The notes under the pieces: generated by a model
What the model saw: only the letters and a program-made list of their open reading frames with translations
Told to the model about the DNA's origin: nothing
The model's database searches: none
Shown: one piece after another, positions 10,501 through 19,024 of the stretch
Layout of the letters: every line of letters starts with the position of its first letter
Position numbering within the stretch: the stretch's first letter is position 1
Translations under genes and position numbers: made by a program
Origin: Aradus depressus
Lineage: Eukaryota; Arthropoda; Insecta; Hemiptera; Aradidae
Length of the DNA: 64,000 bases
NCBI GenBank assembly: GCA_963662175.1
Contig: OY759223.1
Coordinates: 17,895,460 to 17,959,459, forward strand
Direction of reading: 5' to 3'

Positions 10501-12590
10501 ATAGCTTACAAATTAGATACATAAACAGATATTAATTCTTAGCGTCTAACCCATGGATTAAAATTAACAATACGACTAAAAGATAGAATGCTATGAATAA
10601 ATAAATAAAATATGGGTAAAAAAGTAATAATGTTAATAAATACAATAGGTACAGTTACGGAATTTAAAGTTTCCCGACGTCCTAATTCTAAAAAAAAAAA
10701 AAAAACAAGAAAAATGTCTCTTTGGCTGTGTGTGTGTGTGTGTGTGTGGGTAAACACGATAACTCCCGATAGAATGAATATATTGACACGTAATTTCATA
10801 TATAAATATAAAGCCCTCCTAGGACGACACCTATTAATTTTCTGCGGAGTCAGCCAAAGGAATGGGAAGGAGGATCAGTGTCTTTTTCACAACGTCATTT
10901 CGTGACGGTCTTAAGTCCTTCATCAGATCACAATGTGCGAATGGTGTATGATATATATTGTAAAAATGGAGACTTTTGAAGGGGACAACATTGATGTAGA
11001 AGAATAAATAAAATTCTTTTCAAAGACCGAAAATTCCCGTTATTTTTCCAACACACCTCGTATATCTCTAAGTGTTCTCTATTAAGAAGCCTGCGTAACT
11101 CCTACTTTTACAGACCTCTCTAATATATTTTCGTTTAGGACAATGAAGATCAAGAGGTGATTTCCTAAAGTGAATTGAAAAATGAAGAAATATAATTATG
11201 TGATAGTTTTTTTTTTCTTTATTGAATTTTAAACGACATTTGTTGAAAATGGCCTCGACTCTGTAAGGATTTTTGTTTATTTATATTTCTAATTTATTTT
11301 AATTATATGCAAGTATCTGAGTGTTCTTTACTTCTCGTTGTACTTCCTGTTAAAGCTATTCGAAGCATGAAGGAAGTTACGTAATCAGTCAGAAATATGT
11401 TGAGTTGTCAACGGAATTTTATTTTTTTTGATCCCTGATTCCAAAAAAAAATTTTAAGAATCCCTCTGTGTGTCTGTGAACATATTTCTCGATAGAATGA
11501 ATATATATCTACGGAACCCTGGTCCCATACGCTAATATTTAATGATTTTCAGAGGAGGGGCCCCCAACTTAGAAACCCTAATGAATGTATCTCCACGGAA
11601 CCCTGGTCCCATACGCTAATATTTAATGATTTTCAGGGGAGGGGCCCCCAACTTAGAAACCCTAATGAATGTATCTCCACGGAACCCTGGTCCCATACGC
11701 TAATATTTAATGATTTTCAGAGGAGGGGCCCCCAACTTAGAAACCCTAATGAATGTATCGAAACGAAATTTATTATGAAGATTCAGAAGTCTCTGTATAA
11801 GTCAATTATTGAATTTTAACCAAAATGTTTAATTGGTTTTAGAGGGAGAGCGAAAACTTTTTATTAATTCGTGCTGGGGAAGTACATCGCTGGTGATTTT
11901 TTTTTTTTATTGTGAAAGGTTGCTTTCAAAGGCCTTCAACTTGTGTAAAAATGTTGTGTGTACAGTTGACTGGAAATAGAGAAATAACATGTGGCATCGG
12001 TAGTTTAATGGTATGCCTGCTTGCTTACTGAGTTCAAGATCGCGGGTTTGAAACCCGGCCGAGGTCTTTAGTTTATTTTATCTGGGAGGTAAAAGAAACT
12101 TGAGAACGCCGTCCATCGGATGAGACGTTAAGCGATGATCCCCATACCCCCTACCCTAGGTGAATAAAAATTTAGGACTCCCATAGTAGAGTCGGGCTCA
12201 TGTCCACCAGAGTGATGAAAGAGCGCTCTGGTAGTAGGCGACATGACCTCGTAGTTAAAGCCCGGGCATGAGTCACCACAACTAACTGTATTAATACAAA
12301 AGATTCGTTCTTTTCTAACGTCCTAAGTTGTCCCAAAAAAATAACCTGTCCCTTTTCATTGTTTCCACAGTGAGAGTAGATGAATATTTATGAATGTTAA
12401 GGGGGGATAAAAGGAACATAAATGTCTAAAATGTTATTTCAAAAATAAAATAAGTAAATAATGTGCGTTTTCGCAGGAGTTGGCGAACGGATCACCGCCA
12501 GTACCTCAGTACGTGGCTCCCCTCTCTGTACAGCCCACTCGACGTTCCAAACATTCCTCACTCTCCGTCGCCTCACTTCGACGGTTATGA
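661..12590 (+). CDS. Ect2: ECT2/pebble RhoGEF, C-terminal part (six exons)
   Basis: Exons 661-780, 1829-1964, 3574-3728, 5030-5115, 10252-10423 and 12477-12590 join in phase to 260 codons plus a stop. All introns are GT-AG. The product aligns by eye with the C-terminal part of vertebrate ECT2: SSHRS and LYLFTDVLE (first PH strands), KHIKLISLATIRRVFDI, CHNVFAL, LKSLCRQTANQ (PH C-terminal helix), then the basic RAFSFNKTPSK tail. ECT2/Pebble is the GDP/GTP exchange factor that activates RhoA at the cell equator in cytokinesis, with centralspindlin as partner. The PH domain and basic tail aid membrane binding. BRCT and DH domains must lie upstream of the window. Introns are packed with repeats, including a 1 kb palindrome in intron 4. 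Family assignment is strong; exact exon edges are inferred from splice consensus. Confidence 0.93.
870..1112 (+). repeat. tRNA-derived SINE family 1, diverged copy
   Basis: The head is damaged but the box B region (gtttgaaatc) is recognisable, followed by the family body: cttcggatgggacgtt, cctgtacggtatcac, aaatttagggtaggcaaaa, gtagagtcgggctc and gacgaaagag. It ends without the terminal 50 bp of the family. Confidence 0.85.
1136..1381 (+). repeat. tRNA-derived SINE family 1
   Basis: Starts with ggcgccgatagctcagtgg (box A) and ggttcgaaaacc (box B), then the standard body to gacgaaagagcgaaagg. It is a tandem neighbour of the copy just upstream, in the same orientation and with the same truncation point. 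Confidence 0.9.
1478..1518. repeat. (TA)n microsatellite
   Basis: Uninterrupted TA dinucleotides for about 40 bp inside an Ect2 intron. Confidence 0.95.
1595..1705 (+). repeat. Repeat A fragment (5-prime part)
   Basis: Contains the phrases caatcgatcagaaa, gttgagttttcaccgg and aattttatgtttttcgatc that open the other repeat A copies. Confidence 0.7.
1829..1964 (+). CDS. Ect2: Ect2 exon b (PH domain, middle)
   Basis: 136 nt, ends in phase 1. The acceptor is tgttgcag and the donor A|GTTAGT. It encodes KKRSKAFNSLKSPS and KPYKHIKLISLATIRRVFDIIETE, corresponding to the PH-domain stretch that ends in RETED in human ECT2. The split codon gives Met with the next exon. Confidence 0.92.
2155..2725 (+). 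repeat. Repeat B, first copy (TE 5-prime region?)
   Basis: Nearly the same 550 bp occurs inverted at 23085-23690. Shared landmarks are attcgctcgttaagcacag, gcgataacaacggttgagg, gggcgccggc and atgcaagagctgcggcagc. In the sister copy the 3-prime half is open and reads as a Lys/Glu/Gln-rich peptide ([18 protein letters not shown]). Here that frame is shifted. It may be the promoter plus N-terminal codons of a transposable element; the family is not recognised. Confidence 0.7.
2785..3425 (+). repeat. Dispersed repeat A, long copy
   Basis: An AT-rich unit of 600-700 bp present many times in the window. Landmarks here are cagctatatgaagtatag, tgtgaacacgataactc, gaatgaatgtat (three times), ggacgacatctattgattt and gccggtgatttg. 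It has no ORF and no clear terminal inverted repeat. It could be a nonautonomous element; its class is unknown. Confidence 0.75.
3574..3728 (+). CDS. Ect2: Ect2 exon c (PH domain end)
   Basis: 155 nt, entered in phase 1 and left in phase 0. Acceptor ttgtag, donor GCT|GTAAGT (consensus). It encodes CHNVFALMCRSTED and the helix WLKxLCRHVAN equivalent, here FLKSLCRQTANQACRPDA. This is the most conserved piece of the gene in the window. Confidence 0.95.
3983..4620. other. Intronic AT-rich stretch, nothing recognised
   Basis: I see no exon, repeat-family match or convincing ORF. 4130-4460 is slightly more complex sequence. A 4571-4622 block of TAT and ATG repeats precedes a 26 bp SINE family 1 head (ggcgccagtagctcag) at 4625-4650. 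Confidence 0.4.
4726..4970. repeat. Palindromic pair of PLE-type terminal repeats
   Basis: Two arms of about 97 bp (4726-4822 and 4869-4970) are near-perfect reverse complements around a 46 bp loop. Each arm carries CTGATGA, a 6 bp hairpin (GATATA/TATATC) and GAAAC, a hammerhead-ribozyme-like core: minus strand 4781-4812, plus strand 4878-4908. Inverted terminal repeats of this kind are typical of Penelope-like element insertions. The element body is absent. Confidence 0.7.
5030..5115 (+). CDS. Ect2: Ect2 exon d (linker after PH)
   Basis: 86 nt, phase 0 in and phase 2 out. Acceptor aattttcag, donor AA|GTTAGT. It encodes ENFLATLDPKNLDIETSDVG and LGTLGKAF, equivalent to the human segment after the PH domain (TADPESFEV...). 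An independent gene model would likely miss it because it is short. Confidence 0.85.
5116..5590. other. Ect2 intron 4 start, nothing recognised
   Basis: AT-rich sequence with two A/T runs and no repeat family or exon that I can identify. Confidence 0.4.
5822..6268 (-). pseudogene. Harbinger nuclease N-terminal fragment
   Basis: About 148 residues before the left TIR is reached. The recognisable block is residues 9-60 (KFSEFYRMNPENFHFLKSLV, then RKAISSDEKLLITISYI). After that the reading no longer resembles the family and the DDE motifs are absent. It is a remnant retained in an internally deleted element; no function is expected beyond the element ends. Confidence 0.7.
5822..6502 (-). mobile_element. 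PIF/Harbinger-type deletion derivative
   Basis: 681 bp bounded by matching terminal inverted repeats: ggcgccgttcatactaagg at 5822 and its complement ending at 6502. The flanks (ttTAA and AAAg) hint at a 3 bp A/T target duplication, as expected for Harbinger. A minus-strand ORF from 6268 carries NPENFHFLKSLV and KKDTHFRKAISSDEKLLITI, which resemble the N-terminal part of PIF/Harbinger nucleases (FRMTP...DTxFRxAIxxEEKLxxTLRFL). The catalytic part is missing, so it needs a helper element. Confidence 0.8.
6885..7080 (-). repeat. Repeat A fragment, inverted
   Basis: Complement of the repeat A middle section: ttcattacatcggcagttattgg, ggctcattccactaaaaatt and agatgttgtcctt. It sits directly against the plus-strand copy ending at 6885, so the two form an inverted pair. 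Confidence 0.7.
7081..7831. other. Intronic stretch, possible old TE
   Basis: No family was recognised. Between 7250 and 7700 the sequence is less AT-rich and holds a minus-strand ORF of 89 codons (7316-7585) rich in Ser and Lys without a recognisable motif. It may be a degraded element. Confidence 0.3.
7832..8830. repeat. Giant palindrome (two 470 bp inverted arms)
   Basis: Left arm 7832-8302 and right arm 8360-8830 are reverse complements with only scattered differences, around a loop of about 57 bp. Outer edge: gagtcattttaaccataatc and its complement ending aaaatgactc. Inner edge: gagatatgca and tgcatatctc. The arms hold no ORF with family resemblance. Inside an Ect2 intron it would be transcribed as one long hairpin. 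Confidence 0.95.
8831..10240. other. Intron with retroelement-tail-like and pogo-like traces
   Basis: 8936-8970 (aataataataatttttattg followed by unique-looking sequence) resembles a minus-strand retroelement 3-prime end. At 9507-9570 ccctcgattatccgcgc and its complement gcggataaccgaggg form a short inverted repeat typical of pogo/Tigger ends. 9710-9860 is a more complex stretch with a minus-strand reading (SGVTICGTEQKMQLVDLLND) of unknown origin. Confidence 0.35.
10252..10423 (+). CDS. Ect2: Ect2 exon e (basic tail)
   Basis: 172 nt. Acceptor ttaattttcag, donor TCT|GTAAGT. It encodes KFASRTRMKVGRAFSFNKTP and then SKLKRAVSTMMSPFGS, matching the human VTRAFSFSKTPKRAL motif, a polybasic region that binds membrane phosphoinositides in ECT2. 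A retroelement 3-prime tail begins only about 6 nt inside the following intron. Confidence 0.93.
10428..10475 (-). repeat. Retroelement 3-prime tail at a splice donor
   Basis: ataatatttatttccgtta and aaccataaca recur at 12664-12715, 33675-33725 and, inverted, 46226-46262 (ggtttaacggaaataaac, attattatt). The ATT-repeat edge suggests a LINE 3-prime end. Its edge lies within the first bases after the Ect2 exon e donor. Confidence 0.55.
10640..10930 (+). repeat. Repeat A copy joined to PLE-like end
   Basis: The repeat A landmarks tgtgaacacgataactc, ttgacacgtaatttcat and ggacgacacctattaatttt run to about 10865. They continue into tttcacaacgtcatttcgtg and tcttaagtccttcatcag, whose minus strand reads CTGATGA...CGAAA (10888-10926). 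The same junction occurs at 12775-13002. Confidence 0.65.
11345..11925 (+). repeat. Repeat A copy with internal triplication
   Basis: Starts with atgaaggaagttacgtaatc and ends with tcgtgctggggaagtacatcg. An 84 bp segment (cacggaaccctggtcccata, cgctaatatttaatg, ggggcccccaacttagaaac) is repeated three times in tandem at about 11505-11755, with almost no divergence between units. Confidence 0.85.
11994..12292 (+). repeat. tRNA-derived SINE family 1
   Basis: Head tggcatcggtagtttaatgg, box B gggtttgaaacccgg, full body and tail catgagtcaccacaactaac. It lies in the last Ect2 intron, about 180 bp before the terminal exon. Confidence 0.92.
12477..12590 (+). CDS. Ect2: Ect2 terminal exon
   Basis: 114 nt in phase 0 after acceptor gttttcgcag. 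It encodes a Ser/Arg-rich end (ELANGSPPVPQYVAPLSVQP, then TRRSKHSSLSVASLRRL) and a TGA at 12588-12590. Base composition is clearly more GC-rich than the surroundings. A consensus donor GTAAGT sits at 12600, ten bases after the stop, so a 3-prime UTR intron is possible. Confidence 0.8.
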   Translation, partial: ELANGSPPVPQYVAPLSVQPTRRSKHSSLSVASLRRL

Positions 12591-12663
12591 CAGATATACC
12601 GTAAGTAATGTTACAAACCATAGCTCTTATCATTAGATTTATTTTATGTATTCACTTGTAATA

Positions 12664-12720
12664 ATAGTATTTATTTCCATTTATCTATAACATGGTGTAA
12701 CTGGATACGTCCAGGGTGGC
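12664..12720 (-). repeat. Retroelement 3-prime tail, second copy
   Basis: Same tail sequence as at 10428 (aatagtatttatttccattt, ataacatggt), here extended to acatggtgtaactggatacg. It lies just after the Ect2 stop codon region. Confidence 0.5.
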
Positions 12721-12774
12721 AAAACCTGGGGCGACACTGCAGCAGACCATTTTTTACTTCCGTAGCCTAATAAG

Positions 12775-13002
12775 TCCTAATTCTAAAAAATAAAAATAAA
12801 TAAGTCTATTTGGCTGTGTTTGTCTGTGAACACGATAATTCCCGATTAATGAATGTATTGACACGTAATTTCATATATGAATTCAAAACACTCCTAGGAC
12901 GACACCTATTAATTTTCGGCGGAGTCAGCCAAAGGAATGGGAAAGGGGGATCAGTGTCTTTTTCACAACGACATTTCGTGACGGTCTTAAGTGTTTCATC
13001 AG
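12775..13002 (+). repeat. Repeat A / PLE-like end, second junction copy
   Basis: Close copy of the 10640-10930 block, from gtctgtgaacacgataattc to tgtttcatcagataac. The minus strand at 12966-13002 carries CTGATGA...CGAAATG. Confidence 0.65.
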
Positions 13003-13102
13003 ATAACATTATATATTGTGGAGTTTAAATATTGCCATAAACTCATTGTAAAAATAGTACTGGAAATAATAATTAATAAAATAGAGATATCAAAATAATC
13101 GG

Positions 13103-13670
13103 TTCGAAACCCGGCCGAGTCAGGTGCCTCGGGGCCTCCACAAACTTCCAAAAAATATAATACCTATTATTATTTCATTAATTTACTTATTTATGTATAT
13201 TATTTAAAATTATTTATATTAATAAGAAAAACGACTTCTTCAAAATAATACAAACATTTTATTGTTTAATATTTTCTGACCTCCAGATTCCAAATATGAG
13301 AAAAAAATGCTGTTTGGTTGTGTGTCTGTGAACACAACTTCCTATAGAATGAGTGTGGAACTATGAATGAAATAAGGTGTTATATACGAAACACTATTTC
13401 TAAAACATGATTTTATATGTATAACTTACTGCGGCCGAGGCCCTTAGTTTATTTTGTCTAGGAGCTAAAGAAACCTTAAGCATGCTGTCCTTCGGATGGG
13501 ACGTAAAGCGATGGTCCCAAGTCTGTGCGATGTCAGGAACTCGTTTAACTGAACTGGAGTAGGCGAAATTAACAGTCCAGTCGGGTTCATGTCCATCAGA
13601 GAGACGAAAGAGCGCTCTGGTAGTAGGCGTTTTGACCTGGTAGTTGAAGCCCAGGTTGTGAGTTATAATA
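13103..13670 (+). repeat. SINE family 1, two pieces around a repeat A piece
   Basis: 13103-13130 is the box B end (ggttcgaaacccggccgag). 13255-13375 is a repeat A fragment (gtgtgtctgtgaacaca). 13436-13672 is the SINE body from gcggccgaggcccttagttt to aataactaacta. Confidence 0.75.
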
Positions 13671-13675
13671 ACTAA

Positions 13676-14690
13676 CTATAACTTAGGTATAAAATTCGCT
13701 TTAGTATTTTTTTCTAATATATAATTTTTTTGTTTGTTTTCAGTGATCATCGGTTCAATCCCGGAAATGCGATGATATTTTCTTATCAATTTGATAGTGA
13801 TACATAAATTTTGTAATCTTTGGTTTTCCTCCACGACATGAGTCTTAAGAAAAAACACCCATAGAGATTTAAAGTGAATTTTGTAAATATTTCACAAACA
13901 CTTACCCTATTTTTCCATTTAGATTTGTATATTTTTTACAAATATGTTTGTTTATGAAAACAAATTTAAATTTTTTGGACGGCAATAAATAATTTAAGTT
14001 TTCATTGAAATCAGTCAAGTCTCCTACACTTAGTATTTTTGTACTAAGTCCTTTATACAAAGAATAATGTATTAAAATTATGTATATATGAGAGATACGT
14101 ATTTATTTATTTTAAGAAAGAAATTTGTTTTCTTTATTTTTTTTTTTTTTTGTAATGGTTTACAATGAAAGCATTGTAATTATTCAAAATGTGTAAATAG
14201 TTTTAATTTTTAGATAGGTATGTATAACTAATAAAAATATATGTTTATATATAAAGATCAAATTTTTATTTTATGTCTCGTTTCATTTATTGTTGTATAT
14301 AATTTTTAAATTGAGGATTTAAAAAAAAAATAGTTTATTTTATTTACATTACTGTTCTAAATATGTAAACATATATACATACATATATGGTAAATATAAA
14401 AAGAATTTTATGTATTCAAACTGGCGAATTCTTGATAAAACTATTTATTGTACGGTATTATTTGTGCGAGTAAGATACTCATTTGTTGAAGTACAATAAA
14501 AATAGAACTTACTACTAGCATTAGTACGTTTAGTGAAATACAAAATGAAGCATTGTTTTCGCGTTATTTTTTCTTGCTGCTCTTGTAGTTAATATTAGAT
14601 ATTTTTTATTTAATTCAATTTTTTTTTCTCTTTGGGAGGTCTTTTTGATGTTTTTGTAAATAGAACTTTCTTAGCATAAATGGTAGAAGT
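13676..14690. other. Intergenic AT-rich stretch
   Basis: Nothing recognised. T runs at 14139-14152 and elsewhere; several AATAAA hexamers could serve Ect2 transcripts, but none can be singled out. The base composition is strongly AT. Confidence 0.35.
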
Positions 14691-14699
14691 CAGAGTTTT

Positions 14700-15410
14700 A
14701 TTTGCATGTGAGTTCTTTTGCTCCCTCTTAATGGGTCTCAGGTTGTTTTGCCTCTTCTCAGTGGGCCTCGGGTTCTTTTGCCCTCTCATAGAGATTCTTT
14801 TGCCACGTGTCTGAGTTCCTCTTTTGTCCTCTCTCAATATCTCGGATCCTTTGCCCCTAGTCAGTGGGCCGAGAGTTCCTCTTTCCCCTCCTCTCGATAT
14901 GCGTGGGATACTTTTGCCCCCTCATAGTGGTCCTCGGGTTCTTTTGCCCTTTCTCAGAGGATCTGGGATACTTTTGCCCCCTCATAGAGGGCCTCGGGTT
15001 CTTTTGCCTGAGTTCCTCTTTTGTCCTCTCTCAATGTCTCGGATCCTTTGCCCCTAGTCAGTGGGCCGAGAGTTCCTCTTTCCCCTCCTCTCAATATGCG
15101 TGGGATACTTTTGCCCCCTCATAGTGGTCCTCGGGTTCTTTTGCCCTTTCTCAGAGGACCTGGGATACTTGTGCCCCCTCATAGAGGGCCTCGGGTTCTT
15201 TTGCCTCTTGTCTGAGTTCCTCTTTTGTTCTCTCTCAATGTCTCGGATCCTTTGCCCCTAGTCAGTGGGCCGAGAGTTCCTCTTTCCCCTTCTCTCAATG
15301 GGCGTGGGATACTTTTACCTCCTCATAGTGACCTCGGGTTCTTTTGCCCTCTTGTATATGAGTTCCACTTTTGCCCCCTCTCCGGGCAGATAATCACTCC
15401 TTTTCATTGT
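14700..15410 (+). repeat. Higher-order minisatellite (about 200 bp units)
   Basis: Pyrimidine-rich tandem array. A short module (cctcgggttcttttgcc, gatacttttgccccctcata) alternates with variants (tctcggatcctttgccccta, gagttcctctttcccc). The whole set repeats with a period near 197-204 bp (compare 14824, 15021 and 15225). Several frames are open by composition alone, giving shadow ORFs of 60-90 codons rich in Pro/Leu/Ser. Confidence 0.93.
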
Positions 15411-15420
15411 GCCTCCGAAC

Positions 15421-15920
15421 CTTGAACCATTTATATATACCGCACCATCAAAATAATACGAAACTACTTCAATTGATCAATAAGTTATGAGGTGAATTTA
15501 CACAAACTTATTAAAATCCCTCGTAAGTCCATTTTCAACAAACAAAATACATCTATATATTTTGTTACTCTTGACGTTCAGTTCTGAAAGTTGTCACTTT
15601 TTTCCCAAAATAACAAAAAGACCTCCCCTAGCAAATGAATAGCATTCTGCAATAATTTTATTTCCCTCATCAATATGTTTCTGTCTTAATATCCTCTGTG
15701 CGGAAATTAAGTGCCTTATTTATTATTATATATATAATAATTTTAAAAACGTGATAGAAACATCGATTTAATGGCCTTAAAAATATCAGTAAGAATAATA
15801 ACTGCCACTAATATTTATGCATTAGAAATTATCAAACTTAGTATTCTAGTATTGTGCTACTTTGAACGTTTTACACGAAGATATTACTACTTTAATAGTA
15901 TTATGTTACACATTTCGTTA
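15421..15920. other. Intergenic, nothing recognised
   Basis: AT-rich sequence between two tandem arrays, with no ORF or repeat family that I can name. Confidence 0.35.
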
Positions 15921-15921
15921 G

Positions 15922-16225
15922 GGATCATTAGCTGGTGAAATACATCCTCTTCGTTTGGGGATATTAGCTGGTATAAGATATCCCCTTCGTTAGGGGATAT
16001 TAATTGATTATGATATCCCCTTCGTTGGGGGATATTAACTGATATGATGTCCCCTTTCGGTAGGGAATATTAGCTGGTGAAATACATCCTCTTCGTTTGG
16101 GGATATTAATTGATATGATATCCCCTTCGTTAGGGGATATTAGCTGGTGAAATATATCCTCTTCGTTTGGGGATATTAGCTGGTATAAGATATCCCCTTC
16201 ATTGGAAGATATTAGCTGGTAAAAT
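15922..16225. repeat. Tandem array of about 41 bp hairpin units
   Basis: About eight units alternate a palindrome (gatatccccttcgttagggg plus atatt) with a spacer such as agctggtataa or agctggtgaaatac. Each unit can fold into a 7-9 bp stem with loop ttcgtta. Two unit subtypes (tatcccc... and catcctc...) alternate, so a longer period is superimposed. Confidence 0.92.
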
Positions 16226-16690
16226 AATAATATATCCCTTTAATGTTTTTAACGACCTAATGTTATTCATTTTTAAACTGATGACTGGCAATTGTCAATC
16301 ATTTATTTTTCTCGGCTCTAATGAGTTTTTATGCCTTTATCTGTGATTATTATTGTTAAACTAATTTGTGTAAACATTTTTCTTCAATTGAAATATTTAT
16401 TTATGTATTCTGAGTTTGGTTAACTGCATGAAAAGTAGAATTATGTATTCGTTCATAGTTTTTTTAAAATTAATTTTCTTAACAATAAAAGATAACTGAT
16501 AATGAAAAACGACATAATTACGAACAGATCCACATGTGTTCTTGAGTGCTCACTGTAGTTTTTATATATCATATTGTGTGTTCAAAAGTACATATTTTTT
16601 TTAATTTTCCCTGCTATAATTGTATCGTTTGTCAGCGATTGGGAGGAGCATCTGTCCATTCCCCACTCTTATCCATCTCATTAACCTAGT
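16226..16690. other. Intergenic AT-rich stretch
   Basis: Nothing recognised apart from low-complexity sequence. Confidence 0.35.
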
Positions 16691-16699
16691 AAATGATGT

Positions 16700-17690
16700 A
16701 TTATATAGACTTGAGCATGCCTTCCTTCGGGGATGTTAACGGTCCTATATTGTCAGGTTCGTTGTTTAAAAAAAATATGGTGGAAGTTACAATTACACTT
16801 TCATTCAAAAAAGTAACAATGTATACATTTTAGACGTAAAGCGATTGTCCTGAATCTGTGCGGTGTCATGTACTCGTTAAAAACTCTTACCCTAGTTAAC
16901 TAAACCTGCGTAAGCAACATTTAGGACTTCTCGCACAGTAGAGTCGAGCTCATGTCCACCAGGGAGACGAAAGAGCGCTCTGGTAGTAGGCGATATGACT
17001 TCATAGTTGAAGCCGTGAATAACTTACTCTAGCCCTAAACATATGGTGGAAGTTAAGGTTAACTTGTAAACTATAGTTTCAAGAAAGATAGTAAATCACT
17101 CTCCCACCCAACGAAATCCCATAACTCTTGATAATTTGGTGATATCTAAGGTTAATTTGCCTTGAAATCAAGCAGTTTCATAAGTTTCAAGATAATCCAC
17201 CTTAATTTTATAAAAAAAGTAACAATTTATATATATTAGACGCTAGTTCAAGCCCGGGCATGAGTCATAGTAACTAACTCTAGCCTGAAAACATATGTTG
17301 GAAGTTAAGGATAACTTGTAAACTATAGTTTCAAGAAAGATAGTAAAACATTCTCCCATCCAACGAAATACCACTGTTATCACCATAACTCTTGATAATT
17401 TGGTGATATCTAAGGTTAATTTGCCTTGAAATCAAGCAGTTTTATATGTTTCAAGAAAATACACTTGAATTCATACAAAAAAAGTAATAGACTTATATAT
17501 TTTAGACACTAATCGATGGTCCAAAGCCTGTACGATGTCAGCTACTCGTACTCAAGATAACTAAACATTGGTAGGCAAAAAGAGTCCGGCTCATGTCCGG
17601 AGCGACGAAAGAGCTCTCTAGTATACGGCGATGTGACCTCATAGTTAAAGCCAGGGCATGGATGACAATAACTAACTATATTTTAAAAGT
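16700..17690 (+). repeat. Tandem duplication of SINE tail plus 230 bp unit
   Basis: SINE family 1 pieces (16700-16760, 16832-17035, 17241-17285, 17512-17685) alternate with a 230 bp sequence (aacatatggtggaagttaag, ctatagtttcaagaaagata, ataactcttgataatttgg). That sequence is present at 17036-17240 and 17286-17511, with a shorter version at 16770-16835. The unit ends in agac and re-enters the SINE at the same place (gacgtaaagcgat), so the block looks like a duplicated SINE carrying an insertion. Confidence 0.8.
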
Positions 17691-18289
17691 AAAAGGTTAA
17701 AGTTTTTCAAAACTGAAATACGCTCGACACCCCTCGTTCTCAATCAACTCACCACGTACTTTCCAATCGCTGACTTACTGATACAATACAATCAAATATA
17801 CTGACTAGTATAATTTATTTTTAAACTAGTACTTGTATACTGACTCAGAAATTGGGTCATAATTTAAAGTGATGTTTAAGAAAAAAAATAAAATATTTAA
17901 TTTTTAAGTATTTGTACATTTTATTGAGCTCTTTTTAAAAATTAAGAGCAGCTTCAAGAAAAATAGTAAATATATATATATTTTGAAAATATGTAACATT
18001 TGTGATTTTATTTTCTATTTACCTCATTATATTTCTTGTCCTACTGTCAGGGCACTCTTTATACAAATTACGAATAATAATAAGAATAAATAATTTTGAG
18101 CTACTTTTCCAATATTTTAAATATCTTATATAAATGTTATGTACTTTCTCCTCCCTGATTTATTTACACAATTATAGAATATGCAGAAACTGGAGAACTG
18201 TTATGATTGTATACTGAAGGAAAAATCTTGCAGTTATAAATGTATAAATAAATATATTATTACATTATGCTCGTTATAAATACAAAAAA
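17691..18289. other. Intergenic AT-rich stretch
   Basis: No gene or repeat family recognised; long A/T tracts. Confidence 0.35.
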
Positions 18290-18590
18290 AGAGCTCAAGA
18301 TCGTTCGAAACCCGGCCGAAGGCCCTTAGTTTATATTTTATCTGGGAGGTAAAATAAACTTAGTCACGTCCTTCGGATGGGATCTTAAGCGATGGTCCCG
18401 AGCCTGTACGATGTCAGGTACTCGTTAAAAATCCCTACCCTAGGTGAATAAAAATTCACGGTAGGAAAAATTTAGGACTCTCATAGTAGCGTCGGCCTCA
18501 TGTCGAGTGTGATGAAAGAGCTCTCTGGTAGTAGGCGATATGACCTCGTCGTAAAGCTCGGGCATGAGTCATAATAACTAACTACAAAAA
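18290..18590 (+). repeat. SINE family 1, head truncated
   Basis: Begins within box B (gatcgttcgaaacccggcc) and runs through the complete body to gcatgagtcataataactaac. Confidence 0.9.
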
Positions 18591-19020
18591 AATAAATAGG
18601 AGTAGGGTAAGGCATAAGGTCCTAAGTATTTTCAGATAATATTTAAAAAAAAATCAAGAAATAAAATAAGTGAAAAAATACAGTATAAATAAATAAAATA
18701 TTTATATTTTTTAGGCTTCTCTGGATACTTTTTTCTGGTATTTCGTCCTGCAGTGACTTCAACTTGGTTTTAGAATATTTCGGGACACTTCCCCGTCTCT
18801 TCTGCTCAATATATATATATTTATAATAATTATAAATATATGTATAAATTATAACTATATGTATGAATGTATAAATTATTTATACATTTATAAGAAATAT
18901 CTTACTTTTAGTAGAGGCGTTATCTACCGGCACCTCTTTGAAGATCGAGAAGAAGGAAACTCATTTTAAAAACGGGATGAATATCTCAATTTTAATAATA
19001 TATTTTTAAAAGAAATATAA
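18591..19020. other. Intergenic AT-rich stretch
   Basis: Nothing recognised. A patch of ordinary complexity at 18715-18800 (tctctggatacttttttctgg) holds no convincing ORF. Confidence 0.35.
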
Positions 19021-19024
19021 AGTA

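Noticed and set aside
14718..15425. Overlapping ORFs of 60-90 codons in three frames
   Set aside because: All lie in the pyrimidine-rich minisatellite; the frames are open because of composition and none is conserved between units.
15922..16225. CRISPR-like array
   Set aside because: The spacers are themselves repeated and the genome is eukaryotic; it is a minisatellite of hairpin units.
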